Notes: generated by a model from the letters alone, not told the origin. A DNA stretch of 64,000 nt from Lyngbya sp. PCC 8106 (GCF_000169095.1 NZ_AAVU01000006.1:124001-188000), one strand, 5' to 3'. Positions 35,931 through 45,699 are shown, counted from the first letter of the stretch. Made by a program: numbers and translations.

Positions 35931-37529
35931 TTAGCCAGATGTCTCACGAGAATAAATCGGCATTTGTCCAGAGTTGAGACGGTTCATATACTCGCTGAGT
36001 GCAGACGCGACTTTTCCAGACAAAATATAGCAACCGAGTAAGTTGGGAAATGCCATAGCGAGTAACATCATATCGCTAAAATCCAACACAGCACCTAAAT
36101 TCACCACTGAACCGATGAATACACAGACGACAAAAATGCCTTTATAAATGATGGCGCTTTCTTCACCAAACATATAACTCCAAGATCTTTCACCATAATA
36201 ACTCCAGGAAATCATGGTGGAAAAAGCAAATAAAACCACTGCGATCGCTAAAATAATCGGAAACCAACCAATCACCGAACTAAAGGCAGCAGCCGTCAGT
36301 TCAACGCCATTGGCTTCGGCGGCGCTGGTATCTTGATAAACCCCGGTAATAACAATCGTTAAACCCGTTAAATTACAGATAACAATGGTATCGATAAACG
36401 GTTCCAGTAAAGCCACAATTCCTTCCCGTAACGGTTCATCTGTACGGGCGGCAGAATGGGCAATTGCAGCCGAACCAATCCCCGCTTCGTTAGAAAAAGC
36501 ACTCCGTCGTACCCCTTGAACTAAAGTTCCCACAAAACCCCCTCCAACAGCTTCGGGAGAAAAAGCTTGGGTAATAATCGTACCAAATGCACCGGGAATT
36601 TCTGTGAAATTGTTGAGTAAAATCCACAAACAAGCCAACACATAAATCACCGCCATTGCTGGAACTAATCTCGCCGTAACAGATGCAATTCGACTAATTC
36701 CACCAATAATCACAATTCCAACTAACACCGCCACAACTAATCCAAAAACCCAATTGGGTAAACCCGGAATAATCCCGGCTAAAGCGGCATAAGCTTGGTT
36801 AGCTTGAAACATATTACCGCCGCCCATACTTGCTAAAACACACAGCGAGGCAAATAAAATCGCCAGTCCCTGTCCGAGAGGGCGTAAACCCCGTTCACCC
36901 AAGCCTTTAGAAAGATAATACATCGGCCCCCCGGCAACGGTGCCATCGGGTTGAATGCGGCGATACATTTGGGCGAGACTACATTCAACAAATTTACTCG
37001 ACATCCCAAAAAAGCCGCCCAGCGTCATCCACAAAATCGCCCCGGGGCCACCGAGTTGTACTGCAATGGCGACTCCGGCAATATTTCCCAGTCCAACGGT
37101 TCCAGAGAGGGCTGTAGCGAGGGCTTGAAAATGGGAAACATCACCTTCATCGTCGGGATTGTCATACTTACCTGTGACGACATCAAGGGCGTGTTTAAAC
37201 CCCCGAATATTGATAAAACCCATTCGCAGTGTAAAGAAAATTGCCCCTCCAATTAGCCACAATACAATGAAGGGAAGACCGAAAATCTCAAAGAAGAAGA
37301 TTTGGGATAAAAAGTTAACAATCTGGGAAAATACCGCATCTAGTCCGGCGATAAATCCAGATGGGTTGGTTTCTGCTTCTTCTACTGCGATCGCCACCGT
37401 CGGTACAATCGGAATTAGGAGTAACAACAGCCCATTCCAACCCCTCAGACTTCGTTTCAGCATTCTCAAAATATGATGGGAAGAAAGCTGACGATACTTT
37501 TTTGAGTTGATTCTGTTCCTATTTTTCAT
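35931..37529 (-). CDS. Sodium:alanine/glycine symporter (AGCS family)
   Basis: 532 residues with about ten transmembrane segments. Family hallmarks: FIVLWLIGGAIFFTLRMGFI, ALATALSGTVGLGNIAGVAI (the AGCS signature), GPGAILWMTLGGFFGMSSKF, CSLAQMYRRIQPDGTVAGGP, RRSAFSNEAGIGSAAIAHSA and VVLFAFSTMISWSYYGERSW. It takes up alanine or glycine with Na+. A long hydrophilic leader of ~22 residues precedes the first hydrophobic segment; the internal ATG at codon 23 is an alternative start. It is a single-gene unit. Confidence 0.92.
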   Translation of the reverse strand: MKNRNRINSKKYRQLSSHHILRMLKRSLRGWNGLLLLLIPIVPTVAIAVEEAETNPSGFIAGLDAVFSQIVNFLSQIFFFEIFGLPFIVLWLIGGAIFFTLRMGFINIRGFKHALDVVTGKYDNPDDEGDVSHFQALATALSGTVGLGNIAGVAIAVQLGGPGAILWMTLGGFFGMSSKFVECSLAQMYRRIQPDGTVAGGPMYYLSKGLGERGLRPLGQGLAILFASLCVLASMGGGNMFQANQAYAALAGIIPGLPNWVFGLVVAVLVGIVIIGGISRIASVTARLVPAMAVIYVLACLWILLNNFTEIPGAFGTIITQAFSPEAVGGGFVGTLVQGVRRSAFSNEAGIGSAAIAHSAARTDEPLREGIVALLEPFIDTIVICNLTGLTIVITGVYQDTSAAEANGVELTAAAFSSVIGWFPIILAIAVVLFAFSTMISWSYYGERSWSYMFGEESAIIYKGIFVVCVFIGSVVNLGAVLDFSDMMLLAMAFPNLLGCYILSGKVASALSEYMNRLNSGQMPIYSRETSG

Positions 37530-37711
37530 CGCTCTATATTATATTTTTTTTAGTGTACTATCCGATGTTTAGGATAACAAGATAGATTAGTTTAGCATTG
37601 GTGTGGCTAATTTTGTAGATCATCATGAACAGAAAAGCGAGTTTCAATCAACTGACCCAAAAAAAACTGAAATGATTGAGAGTATAAAAAAGCAAATTTT
37701 ATTGTTTAAGA

Positions 37712-37749
37712 TAAAAAAATCTAAAGAAAGAAAGACTCCTTCTTTAGAT
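37712..37749 (-). terminator. Rho-independent terminator of the redox operon
   Basis: ATCTAAAGAA pairs perfectly with TTCTTTAGAT (10 bp, 11-base loop); on the minus strand seven T overlap and follow the stem. It lies 39 bases after the SDR stop. Confidence 0.82.
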
Positions 37750-37787
37750 CTATTGTAAGTAAACGATTTGAGGTGATTTCTGGGATG

Positions 37788-38657
37788 TTATGCAGCCAGT
37801 TGACCGCCCGTGACATCATATAATGCACCTGTAACAAAGCTACTATCGGCTGCTGCTAAAAACACATAGGCAGGGGCTAATTCTTCCGGTTGTCCAGCCC
37901 GTTGTAGAATGCCATCGGTATCATAGTTATCTACCTTTTCTACAGGCATTGTTGCGGGAATATTCGGAGTCCAAACCGGGCCAGGAACCACAGAATTAAC
38001 CCGAATTTTGCGTTCACCTAAACTTTGGGCTAAAGACTTGGTAAACGCATGAACCGCCCCTTTACTGGTGGCATAGTCTACTAACATTCCTTTCCCCATT
38101 TTGCCGACGATACTTCCTGTATTAATAATAGAATCGCCTTCTTTTAAATGAGGAAGTGCAGCTTTTACCATGTAGAAATAGCCAAACACGTTAGTTTCCA
38201 TTGTCCGACGAAATTGTTCTAAGCTGATATCTTCAAACTGCTTCTGTGCCATCTGATAAGCGGCATTATTGACTAAAATATCCAGATGACCAAAATGTTC
38301 AACGGTTTGTTCAATTGCCCGTTTACAGGTGTCAAAATCCCGCACATCTCCTTGAATGACTAAACATTCTTTTTGTTTAGATTCTACGGCTTTTTTCGTG
38401 ACTTCCGCATCTTCGGTACTTTGGTCAAAAAAGATGGCAACATTTGCCCCTTCCATCGCATAGGCAATGGCGACAGCCCGACCAATACCGGAGTCTCCAC
38501 CCGTAATAAATGCGACTTTATTCAACAATTTATCCGCAGGTTTGTAGTTAGATAAATCACTATCCGGCTTGGGTGTCATCTGTTCTTGAGATGCGGGATA
38601 GTCTTGCTTTTGTCCAGGAATTTGTTCGGGTGTAGGACGACGTTCTTGAGTTTTCAT
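37788..38657 (-). CDS. Short-chain dehydrogenase/reductase (YghA-like)
   Basis: 289 residues from the ATG at 38655-38657, with GGAG nine bases upstream; a more distal TTG would overlap that site and was not used. The Rossmann motif VAFITGGDSGIGRAVAIAYA binds NAD(P), LDILVNNAAYQ is the NAG motif, and the catalytic Ser-Tyr-Lys is in NTGSIVGKMG and VDYATSKGAVHAF. The proline-rich N-terminal extension (RRPTPEQIPGQKQDYPASQE) is typical of the YghA/YdaD group of stress-related SDRs. It is the last gene of an operon with the GMC oxidoreductase, 42 bases downstream of it. Confidence 0.92.
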   Translation of the reverse strand: MKTQERRPTPEQIPGQKQDYPASQEQMTPKPDSDLSNYKPADKLLNKVAFITGGDSGIGRAVAIAYAMEGANVAIFFDQSTEDAEVTKKAVESKQKECLVIQGDVRDFDTCKRAIEQTVEHFGHLDILVNNAAYQMAQKQFEDISLEQFRRTMETNVFGYFYMVKAALPHLKEGDSIINTGSIVGKMGKGMLVDYATSKGAVHAFTKSLAQSLGERKIRVNSVVPGPVWTPNIPATMPVEKVDNYDTDGILQRAGQPEELAPAYVFLAAADSSFVTGALYDVTGGQLAA

Positions 38658-38699
38658 GGTCAATTTCTCCAAATAAATTACATTTTAAAAGTTGAGAGT

Positions 38700-40226
38700 T
38701 TAACCCCATTTATTTTTGAGGTGATCGGCAACCCTTAACGCATTGGCAACAATTGTTAACGTTGGATTTACTGCCCCTAAAGCCGGGAAAAAACTGCTAT
38801 CAACCACATACAAATTGTTAACATCATGGCTTTGACAATTGAGGTTAAGAACGCTGTCTTTAGGGTCATTTCCAAACTTACAGGTTCCGGCTTGATGCCA
38901 AACCACTTTCACGGGCATTTGTTTCGTCCAAAACAGATAAAAACCTAACTGTTTTAGATATTGTTCTAACGTGGAAATTAATTCCTGGTGAGGTTTGAGA
39001 TTATTGGGGGTGTAATTCACCACAATTTGCCCTTGGGAATTGAGAGTAACGTGATTTTCCGGTTGCGGTAAATCTTCCGTTGTGATCCACCAGTCTACTG
39101 AATGTTGGGCAATATATTCTAATACCACCTGGGGGATTTCTCCTTCCGCCATGTGTTTTAAACGTTGCCAAACTGTTTTCCCCGTGAGTTGAATTTGTCC
39201 AAGAGGATAATCTTGTTTTGGGCCTTTAAAGTAAAAGTCATTAATTCCCAATGTCTTTTGAAAAACCGTCTCATTGGGTTGATGAGAAGCCGCAATTAAT
39301 GCCGAATGATTGTGTAACATTAAATTGCGTCCAACTAACCCAGAGGAGTTAGCTAACCCGTTGGGATGATGGCTATTGGTAGACTTTAATAACAACGTTG
39401 CCGAATTAATAGCCCCACAAGATAACACGACCAAATCACTACTAAATTGTTGCGTTTCTCCATCTATTTCTGCTTCTACCGCTTGAATGATTTTACCTTC
39501 ATTATTGGTAATCAAACGGGTGACTTTAGCATTCATTAATAAGGTGACATTATCCTGTTTTAATGCCGGATCGATACAAGTCACTTGGGCATCACATTTA
39601 GCATCAACTAAACAGGGATAAGGATCGCAAGTATTACAGCGAATACAAGGACGATTTTCGGGGTGTTTTTCATCCCGATTTAAAGCTAACGTAAGATGAT
39701 AGGGATTTAAACCTAAATTCTGTAATTGATCGGCGACTTCTTGGATGCGAGGTTCATGTTCAAATGGGGGAAAAGGATACTCATTTGTTGCCGGAGGTTC
39801 GGTGGGATCTTCCCCTCGAAGTCCATGCAATTTAAACAAACTTTCGGCGCGAGTATAGTAGGGTTCAAAGGTATCATAACCCAACGGCCAAGCGGGAGAA
39901 ATGCCATCAAAATGATGAAGTTCGCCAAAATCTTTAGCCCGCATTCGTTGTAAAGCCGCCCCATAAACTTTCGTATTTCCACCTACAAAATAGAAGGCTT
40001 CAGGACTAAAAGATTGATTGTTACTATCCAACCATTTTTCCGGGGTTTGATAGCGTTGATTGAGAAAAATTTCATCAGGATTCCAATTAGATTTTTCTCG
40101 CGGAAGATAACCGCCTCGTTCAAGAAGTAAGATGTTTTTTCCGGTTGAAGCGAGGGCATAGGCGAGAGTTCCTCCACCTGCACCCGCCCCAATAATAATG
40201 AGGTCGTAGTGCTGTTTTAGAGTCAT
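38700..40226 (-). CDS. GMC family FAD-dependent oxidoreductase
   Basis: 508 residues from the ATG at 40224-40226 (MTLKQHYDLIIIGAGAGGGT). The first residues form the FAD dinucleotide-binding motif. The C-terminal catalytic region carries VVWHQAGTCKFGNDPKDSVL with the active-site histidine and ALGAVNPTLTIVANALRVAD with its partner asparagine. An insertion CIRCNTCDPYPCLVDAKCDA is rich in cysteines and recalls an iron-sulfur or metal site; cyanobacterial GMC proteins often show it. GMC enzymes oxidise alcohols, sugars or choline; the substrate is unknown. The gene lies between the Rieske-AIF reductase and SDR genes, suggesting a shared redox pathway. Confidence 0.9.
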   Translation of the reverse strand: MTLKQHYDLIIIGAGAGGGTLAYALASTGKNILLLERGGYLPREKSNWNPDEIFLNQRYQTPEKWLDSNNQSFSPEAFYFVGGNTKVYGAALQRMRAKDFGELHHFDGISPAWPLGYDTFEPYYTRAESLFKLHGLRGEDPTEPPATNEYPFPPFEHEPRIQEVADQLQNLGLNPYHLTLALNRDEKHPENRPCIRCNTCDPYPCLVDAKCDAQVTCIDPALKQDNVTLLMNAKVTRLITNNEGKIIQAVEAEIDGETQQFSSDLVVLSCGAINSATLLLKSTNSHHPNGLANSSGLVGRNLMLHNHSALIAASHQPNETVFQKTLGINDFYFKGPKQDYPLGQIQLTGKTVWQRLKHMAEGEIPQVVLEYIAQHSVDWWITTEDLPQPENHVTLNSQGQIVVNYTPNNLKPHQELISTLEQYLKQLGFYLFWTKQMPVKVVWHQAGTCKFGNDPKDSVLNLNCQSHDVNNLYVVDSSFFPALGAVNPTLTIVANALRVADHLKNKWG

Positions 40227-40278
40227 GTTTGAGGTAGATATTTTTGATAAGTTTGTAGCTTTGATCAGCAGAAAAATG

Positions 40279-41871
40279 CTAGGAATTATGAATGTATTCA
40301 ACCCAATTAATCGATTGATTCTGAATCTGATCGACATCGGGCATTTGTTGCAGGCGCATCAATTCAGTAATGGCGGTAATTTCTTGATCGCGTCCACATC
40401 CAGTAACGGCTAAAACTTGATTATTTTTGATGTAGAATGCTAAAAATTCTTGGGAATTAACATCTCCATCAAACAGAATTTCATCCCAATCTTCTGCGTG
40501 TCCCGCATAACGCAGTTTAACATTAAATTGCCCACTCCAAAAGAAAGGTATTCCGGTAAATTTAACCTGATTTCCTACCATATTATGGGCAGCAATTCGT
40601 CCATGTTGGGCAGCCAAACGCCAATGTTCAATGCGGGTTAATTGGTCAATTGGGGCGTAGGGAAAACGGGCAATATCTCCGGCTGCATATAAATCTTCTC
40701 CGGCTTGCAAATATTCATTGACAATAACGCTATTATCTTTCTCCTCAATCTTGACACCAGAAAGGAAGTTCGTTACAGGTTCAACACCAATTCCAATTAC
40801 AACTAAATCAGCCGAAATTTCCTCGCCATTTTCTAAAATTGCCGCTTTAACTTGACCATTTCCTTTGAATTCAGTGACTTTAGTTCCAAAGCAAAAAGAA
40901 ACGCCGTTACTCTCATGTAAGTCTTGAAACATTTCCCCGACTTTTTGACCTAAAATTTTTTCAAAGGGGACAGAATCGGGAGAAATAACCGTTACAGAAA
41001 GTCCTTGCTGAGTTAAACTTGCTGCGGTTTCCATGCCAATAAAACTTGAACCGACAACCACAACTCGTTGCTTAGGTTCAGCCGTTTCTAATATCTGATT
41101 AACATCAGTCGGTTGACGTAACGTGAAGATATTATCTAAATCAATTCCTGGTACATTTAAACGTTTGGGTCGTCCGCCTGTTGCCACTAATAAGCTGTTA
41201 TAACTCATTACCGAATTGTCTTCAAAGGTAATGGTTTTTAAGTCAGCATCAACTTTTGTCACCGCTTTTCCACACCGAAGTTCGATGTCATTTTCTTGAT
41301 AAAATTCACAAGAACGTTGGGGTAATGCTTCTTCATCCGCCTTACCTTGCAAATATTTTTTACTTAATTTTGTGCGGTCATAAGGCAAACGTTCTTCACG
41401 GGTAATCAGAAAAATTTGTCCTTGAAATCCTTGTTGTCTGAGGGTTTCTGCGGCGAAGGTTCCAGCCGGCCCTGTCCCAATAATTGCAAACACCCGACTA
41501 TCGGCACTGGGGTTATGTTTGGTCATATTGGGTGTGCGTTGTTCGGGAATTGTTTCAGGTAGCTGAACAATTATATTTTGCCCGTCTATTCGTACCGGAA
41601 AACTGGGTAAAGCATCTAATCCAGGGGGTTCTTCTTGGTCGCCTGTAGTTATATTAAAACAGGCATGATGCCAAGGACAAGCAATTCGTTCTCCGACTAA
41701 AACCCCTTTCTCTAAAGGGGCGCCAAAGTGAGTACAATGGGGAGCAGTAGCATAAAATTTTTGTTCGCTCAGACGAGCAAGTAAGATATCAGAGTTGTTT
41801 ACAGAAAGTTGCTTCATTTGACCAATTCGTAGGTCATTAATTTGAGCGACTGTAACTTCTGAAGTTTTCAT
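40279..41871 (-). CDS. Rieske-type AIF-like FAD-dependent oxidoreductase
   Basis: 530 residues. Residues ~5-110 form a Rieske [2Fe-2S] domain with CTHFGAPLEKG and CPWHHACFNI supplying two Cys-His pairs. The rest is a two-dinucleotide-domain reductase: VFAIIGTGPAGTFAAETLRQ for FAD, VVVVGSSFIGMETAASLTQ for NAD(P)H, and YAAGDIARFPY for the second FAD contact. This is the AIFL/NirD-ferredoxin-reductase arrangement, passing electrons between NAD(P)H and a partner via the Rieske cluster. It is the first gene of the three-gene redox operon, with 52 bases to the GMC gene. Confidence 0.92.
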   Translation of the reverse strand: MKTSEVTVAQINDLRIGQMKQLSVNNSDILLARLSEQKFYATAPHCTHFGAPLEKGVLVGERIACPWHHACFNITTGDQEEPPGLDALPSFPVRIDGQNIIVQLPETIPEQRTPNMTKHNPSADSRVFAIIGTGPAGTFAAETLRQQGFQGQIFLITREERLPYDRTKLSKKYLQGKADEEALPQRSCEFYQENDIELRCGKAVTKVDADLKTITFEDNSVMSYNSLLVATGGRPKRLNVPGIDLDNIFTLRQPTDVNQILETAEPKQRVVVVGSSFIGMETAASLTQQGLSVTVISPDSVPFEKILGQKVGEMFQDLHESNGVSFCFGTKVTEFKGNGQVKAAILENGEEISADLVVIGIGVEPVTNFLSGVKIEEKDNSVIVNEYLQAGEDLYAAGDIARFPYAPIDQLTRIEHWRLAAQHGRIAAHNMVGNQVKFTGIPFFWSGQFNVKLRYAGHAEDWDEILFDGDVNSQEFLAFYIKNNQVLAVTGCGRDQEITAITELMRLQQMPDVDQIQNQSINWVEYIHNS

Positions 41872-42133
41872 AAAATCCTCTTGAAAATATCGACATAAAA
41901 ATCTCGGCTTAATACACAGTTGACGAGTATTAAGCAGCTATTTAGAATGATTAATTCTTATACTATATGATGATTGAATATTGTCAATTCTCCCCTCTAT
42001 CTATGGATAGAATTTGAAAGTGTTAAGGAGAGAAATTAACGATTTTTGAAAATTTTACTTCTGAATTCACAAAAATACCCAAGATCATGTTATTTTATGA
42101 ACACATCTGATTTACAGGTCAGTCAGTCAACGA

Positions 42134-43249
42134 TTACACCACACCCAAGCGAGTTTGTTCTACTAAATAATCAACAACCTCAACAATATTACCTTGACGC
42201 TGATAAATTTCAAGTTGACGTTGGGCAGCGTTTCCATGTTTGAGAACTTTATCAACCAACGATGAAACTTCTTCCCAGTCTCCTAAACTTTCTAAGGCGG
42301 GACGGACATAATTTAGAAACTGCTTTACTAAATCTTTTGCTGGCTTTGAACGTTGTTGCATGACATCGATTAATTTACCTTGTAAGCCATATCGCGCCGC
42401 ATACCAATCAGCCGTTTTTAGCAGTTCTGGATGTACAAAAATCAGAGGAAAATCATTCTCAATTTCAATTAAACAAGTTTGAACTAATCCGCGAACTAAT
42501 CCGGCTATCATCACCGCTTCATCAACTGTTAAACAAATATCACTCACCCGAAATTCTATCGTGGGATAATGTTCGGAAATGCGAATATTCCAATAAATCG
42601 TTGTTGTATCTTGAATAACCTCCATTTTAATTAATTGCTCAACAAAGTTTTGATAAGCTTTATAATCTTCAAAAACAGGAGGCGATCCAAATAGCGGAAA
42701 AGGACTCCAAAGTTCAGTACGATAGCTGATATAACCTGTTTTTTTACCTAACCAAAAGGGTGAATTTGCAGACAAGGCTAACAATACTGATAGCCACATT
42801 CTCGCACGATTAATCACAGCAATTGCGACTTCTTTATCCTCTATTCCTACATGAACATGGCAGCCAAAAGTGACTAACTCTCGCAGAATTTGCTGATACT
42901 CTTGTTCTAACTTCTGATAGCGAAAATTTGCCGTGGTTTCTTGCTGTTTCCAGTGAGAAAAAGGATGAGTAGCAGCCGCAGCAATCGCTTTATTATCTCG
43001 TTGGGCGGCTTCAATTACAATCCGACGCGCCTCACTAAGTTCGCTGCGAACTTCAGCTAAACTTTTACAAACAGAAGTGGCAATTTCGATTTGAGATTTG
43101 TGCATTTCTGGCTGAACGATTTCTTTCCCATAATTTTCTTCTGCAAAGGAGATAATTTTCTCGCCTCGTCCAGACAGTTGTCGAGTTTTTGGGTCGATAA
43201 TTTGATATTCTTCTTCTACCCCAAGCGTTAAACCTTCATAAGAATTCAT
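42134..43249 (-). CDS. Carboxylate-amine ligase (GCS2/YbdK family)
   Basis: 371 residues. The N-terminus LTLGVEEEYQIIDPKTRQLS has the glutamate-rich Mg-ATP site of the GCS2 family; EMHKSQIEIATSVCKSLAEV and ATHPFSHWKQQE continue it, followed by FGCHVHVGIEDKE and TIEFRVSDICLTVDEAVMI. Family members include gamma-glutamylcysteine synthetases and YbdK-type weak ligases; the real substrate cannot be assigned. The upstream 43250-43681 region separates it from the divergent membrane-protein pair. Confidence 0.9.
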   Translation of the reverse strand: MNSYEGLTLGVEEEYQIIDPKTRQLSGRGEKIISFAEENYGKEIVQPEMHKSQIEIATSVCKSLAEVRSELSEARRIVIEAAQRDNKAIAAAATHPFSHWKQQETTANFRYQKLEQEYQQILRELVTFGCHVHVGIEDKEVAIAVINRARMWLSVLLALSANSPFWLGKKTGYISYRTELWSPFPLFGSPPVFEDYKAYQNFVEQLIKMEVIQDTTTIYWNIRISEHYPTIEFRVSDICLTVDEAVMIAGLVRGLVQTCLIEIENDFPLIFVHPELLKTADWYAARYGLQGKLIDVMQQRSKPAKDLVKQFLNYVRPALESLGDWEEVSSLVDKVLKHGNAAQRQLEIYQRQGNIVEVVDYLVEQTRLGVV

Positions 43250-43681
43250 GTTTGAATTTGATTCCTTTTCAATTATTATCTAAACTTTTCGAGGTCTGCA
43301 TAATTGAGTTACTCGCCAATCTGAATTAAATTCTAATCTATCTGATCTATTTTAGTTAGAATATGAGTTCTATAGCGAAATAACTTAATATTATGTTTAT
43401 TTTATGATATTATCTAATTTTGACTTTCTTCTTCAACCCTCTTTATGCTGAATTTTAATTGTTAAGTTGAGGAAATTTTGATACAATTCAGTCTTATGGA
43501 CTATTTTCGGAGATAGAGTCAGAACAAATACCCTACTGTAGAATGAACTGAGACATGAGAAACGACAAGTATTTTTTTAGCGGTATAATAGGAAGATCGC
43601 GTCGGCAAAGGTACAACGGTTAAAATCAGCCTAGTCCGAAGGAGGCCATACAAATATTACTGTGATTTACAGGTTAAGTTA
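43250..43681. other. 432-base divergent intergenic region
   Basis: AT-rich DNA between the ligase and TIGR02587 genes. A GGAGG at about 43640 is too far from the ATG at 43682 to be its ribosome-binding site but would suit a short GTG frame (43663). No hairpin with a T-run, riboswitch or RNA gene was recognised. Confidence 0.3.
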
Positions 43682-44584
43682 ATGAACAAACGAATGAGTA
43701 AACGACAATCACGTTTAGTTTGGCTGAAAGAACTTAATGATATTGTGCGCGGTGCAGCCGGAGGATTTTTATTTGGAATTCCCTTATTGTACACCTTTGA
43801 AGTTTGGCAAGCAGGTTCTTACTTAAAACCGCCTTTGATGTTGGCTATTTTAGCTGTAACTTACTTAGTTGTTTTCTTTTTTAATCGAGTTGAAGGCTTT
43901 CGGAGAAGAAAACGAACTAACCTCAACGATGTAGTTTTAGAAAGTATAGAAGCCTTAGCGATTGCGATTGTTTGTGCAACGTTCATAATGGTTTTGCTAC
44001 AACGAATCACCTTTAATACTTCTCTCGAAGAAGCTCTAGGCAAGATTATATTTGAAAGTGTTCCTTTTGCACTTGGCGTTGCTTTAAGTCGATTAATATT
44101 AAGTGAAGATGATTCTAATGAATCCTCGGACAACTCTCGAAACCATGATGATTTTATGGTTCAAAAGCTGCAAAAACTAGAAGGAGCAAACGAGACATTA
44201 TCTGATTTAGGCGCAACATTAACCGGAGCAATTATTATTGCTTTTAGTATTGCCCCAACCGATGAAGTCACCGAATTGGGAGTAGCGGCTTCTCCACCTC
44301 GGTTAATTGCTATTATTTTAGCTTCTCTATTTATTTCTTATCTGATTGTTTTTGCAGCAGGGTTTGCGAACCAGAAAAAACGCAAACAGCAACAAGGACT
44401 CTTTCAAACCCCCGAAAGTGAAACAGTTTTATCTTATTTAATTTCTCTGATGGCATCACTTCTAATGCTGTTGTTTTTTCAAAAATTAAGCTTCGCCGAT
44501 CCTTGGTTTCTCTGGGTACGTTATACTATTCTGTTAGGACTTCCCGCCAGTATTGGGGGTGCAGCAGGACGTTTAGCCGTATGA
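43682..44584 (+). CDS. TIGR02587 family integral membrane protein
   Basis: 300 residues with about six to seven hydrophobic segments (GAAGGFLFGIPLLYTFEVW, PPLMLAILAVTYLVVFFF, IEALAIAIVCATFIMVLLQ, ESVPFALGVALSRLIL, LGATLTGAIIIAFSIAPTDE, LIAIILASLFISYLIVFAA). The order and sequence match the TIGR02587 family of unknown function, which is usually encoded next to TIGR02588. The last bases overlap the next gene start by four (ATGA), strong evidence of translational coupling. Confidence 0.8.
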   Translation: MNKRMSKRQSRLVWLKELNDIVRGAAGGFLFGIPLLYTFEVWQAGSYLKPPLMLAILAVTYLVVFFFNRVEGFRRRKRTNLNDVVLESIEALAIAIVCATFIMVLLQRITFNTSLEEALGKIIFESVPFALGVALSRLILSEDDSNESSDNSRNHDDFMVQKLQKLEGANETLSDLGATLTGAIIIAFSIAPTDEVTELGVAASPPRLIAIILASLFISYLIVFAAGFANQKKRKQQQGLFQTPESETVLSYLISLMASLLMLLFFQKLSFADPWFLWVRYTILLGLPASIGGAAGRLAV

Positions 44585-45003
44585 GTGAAACTTCTACAGA
44601 TTCAGAGAAAAAGGAACACAAAAAACAGCGTTCTTTCCCAGAACGTTTAAGTTTCGGACTTGCAATTTCGATTCTAGGATTGCTAATATTTCTTATTCTT
44701 TATCAATGGAAAGTTCAAGAAAATCAGCCCCCGATGTTAGTTGTTACTGTTGATCAAGAAATTCGTCAGTTTGGAACTCAATTTTATGTTCCTTTCTCAG
44801 TTTCTAATCTTGGAGGACAAACCGCAAAATCCGTTCAAGTGATTGGAGAACTTCAAATCGAAGATGAAAATATTCAACAAGAAGGAGAACAACAAATAGA
44901 CTTTCTTTCTGGGGGTGAAAAAGCATCAGGTGCGTTTATTTTTACACACAATCCTGAAAAGGGAAAATTAATTATTCGAGTTGCCAGTTACAAACTTCCT
45001 TAA
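44581..45003 (+). CDS. TIGR02588 family protein
   Basis: 140 residues from the ATG that overlaps the upstream stop. A charged N-terminus (MSETSTDSEKKEHKKQRS) is followed by one transmembrane helix (FGLAISILGLLIFLILYQW), and then a beta-sandwich-like domain (PPMLVVTVDQEIRQFGTQFY, FSVSNLGGQTAKSVQVIGEL) facing the periplasm or lumen by topology. This is the usual form of TIGR02588, the partner of TIGR02587. Together they may form a membrane complex; no function is known. Confidence 0.8.
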   Translation: MSETSTDSEKKEHKKQRSFPERLSFGLAISILGLLIFLILYQWKVQENQPPMLVVTVDQEIRQFGTQFYVPFSVSNLGGQTAKSVQVIGELQIEDENIQQEGEQQIDFLSGGEKASGAFIFTHNPEKGKLIIRVASYKLP

Positions 45004-45070
45004 TGGTTTTATCCATTGAGTTGAATCCAACCTAAACAACATTATCAGTTAAACGAAGTGCTGAATATTT

Positions 45071-45306
45071 TTAGATCAAGGCTGATTTTAAAGTGGGGAT
45101 AGTCTTAACTTCCTGTACAGGTTGAGAACTATCTTGATAATAGGAAATCCTCCGATAGGTTAATTTTTTCGTTGAGAGTTCTTTGGCGAGGTTTAAGCTT
45201 TGGTGATAGCAGGAAACACCCCGATCTTGAAAAAATGACTGAAAGCTGAGGACGGAAAAGAAGTAGATTGAGCGTTATAACGAATACCACGATAACAAAG
45301 CTGCAT
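45071..45306 (-). pseudogene. Frameshifted DUF4278 gene
   Basis: The ATG at 45304-45306 follows GGAG by seven bases and begins MQLCYRGIRYN, the DUF4278 opening. The frame stops early, but after a run of six T (45230-45235 on the plus strand as A) the next frame continues as DRGVSCYHQSLNLAKELS and then LTYRRISYYQD, giving the expected second DUF4278 repeat before a stop at 45071. Adding one T restores a 78-residue protein. So the gene carries a single-base deletion in a homopolymer, either real or a sequencing error. Confidence 0.65.
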
Positions 45307-45410
45307 AACTTTACTCCTCAAAATGAGTTGGGTTTTGGCAATCACTTAATGGTTTATTGCTTGTCTTGTTGTTAACCAATATAAGCAAGTTATCTCAGAA
45401 ATACAATATT

Positions 45411-45430
45411 AAAATGTTTGAAAAAGTATG
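45411..45430 (+). repeat. 20-bp direct repeat, copy 1
   Basis: AAAATGTTTGAAAAAGTATG, identical to the sequence at 45680-45699; both lie in the leader region of the WD40 gene. Confidence 0.85.
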
Positions 45431-45679
45431 TGCTTTTAAAAAATAAGGATGATTTTTGTAAAACCAATCTTCTGCTGAACTTTATCTAAAATTGTTCTGA
45501 AATTTATCTGAGATTTCCCTGAGAGATCAGATCAAAATGTGATCGAGATCGCTTGATCGTCATCGTTTGCTACTGTTTAACAAGAGAAACTTAAAGTTTT
45601 GTATCATTCATGTTTGTTAATCAGGGGTCTAACCCTAAATTTTTGATAACTTTTTTGATCTTCTCTTGACAGCATCAAA

Positions 45680-45699
45680 AAAATGTTTGAAAAAGTATG
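45680..45699 (+). repeat. 20-bp direct repeat, copy 2
   Basis: Identical to 45411-45430, 269 bases downstream and 78 bases before the WD40 gene ATG. It may be an operator site or the footprint of a duplication. Confidence 0.85.

Noticed and set aside
43558..43681. Short upstream frames ahead of TIGR02587
   Set aside because: A 22-codon ATG frame and a 6-codon GTG frame exist, but nothing beyond a distant GGAGG supports translation.
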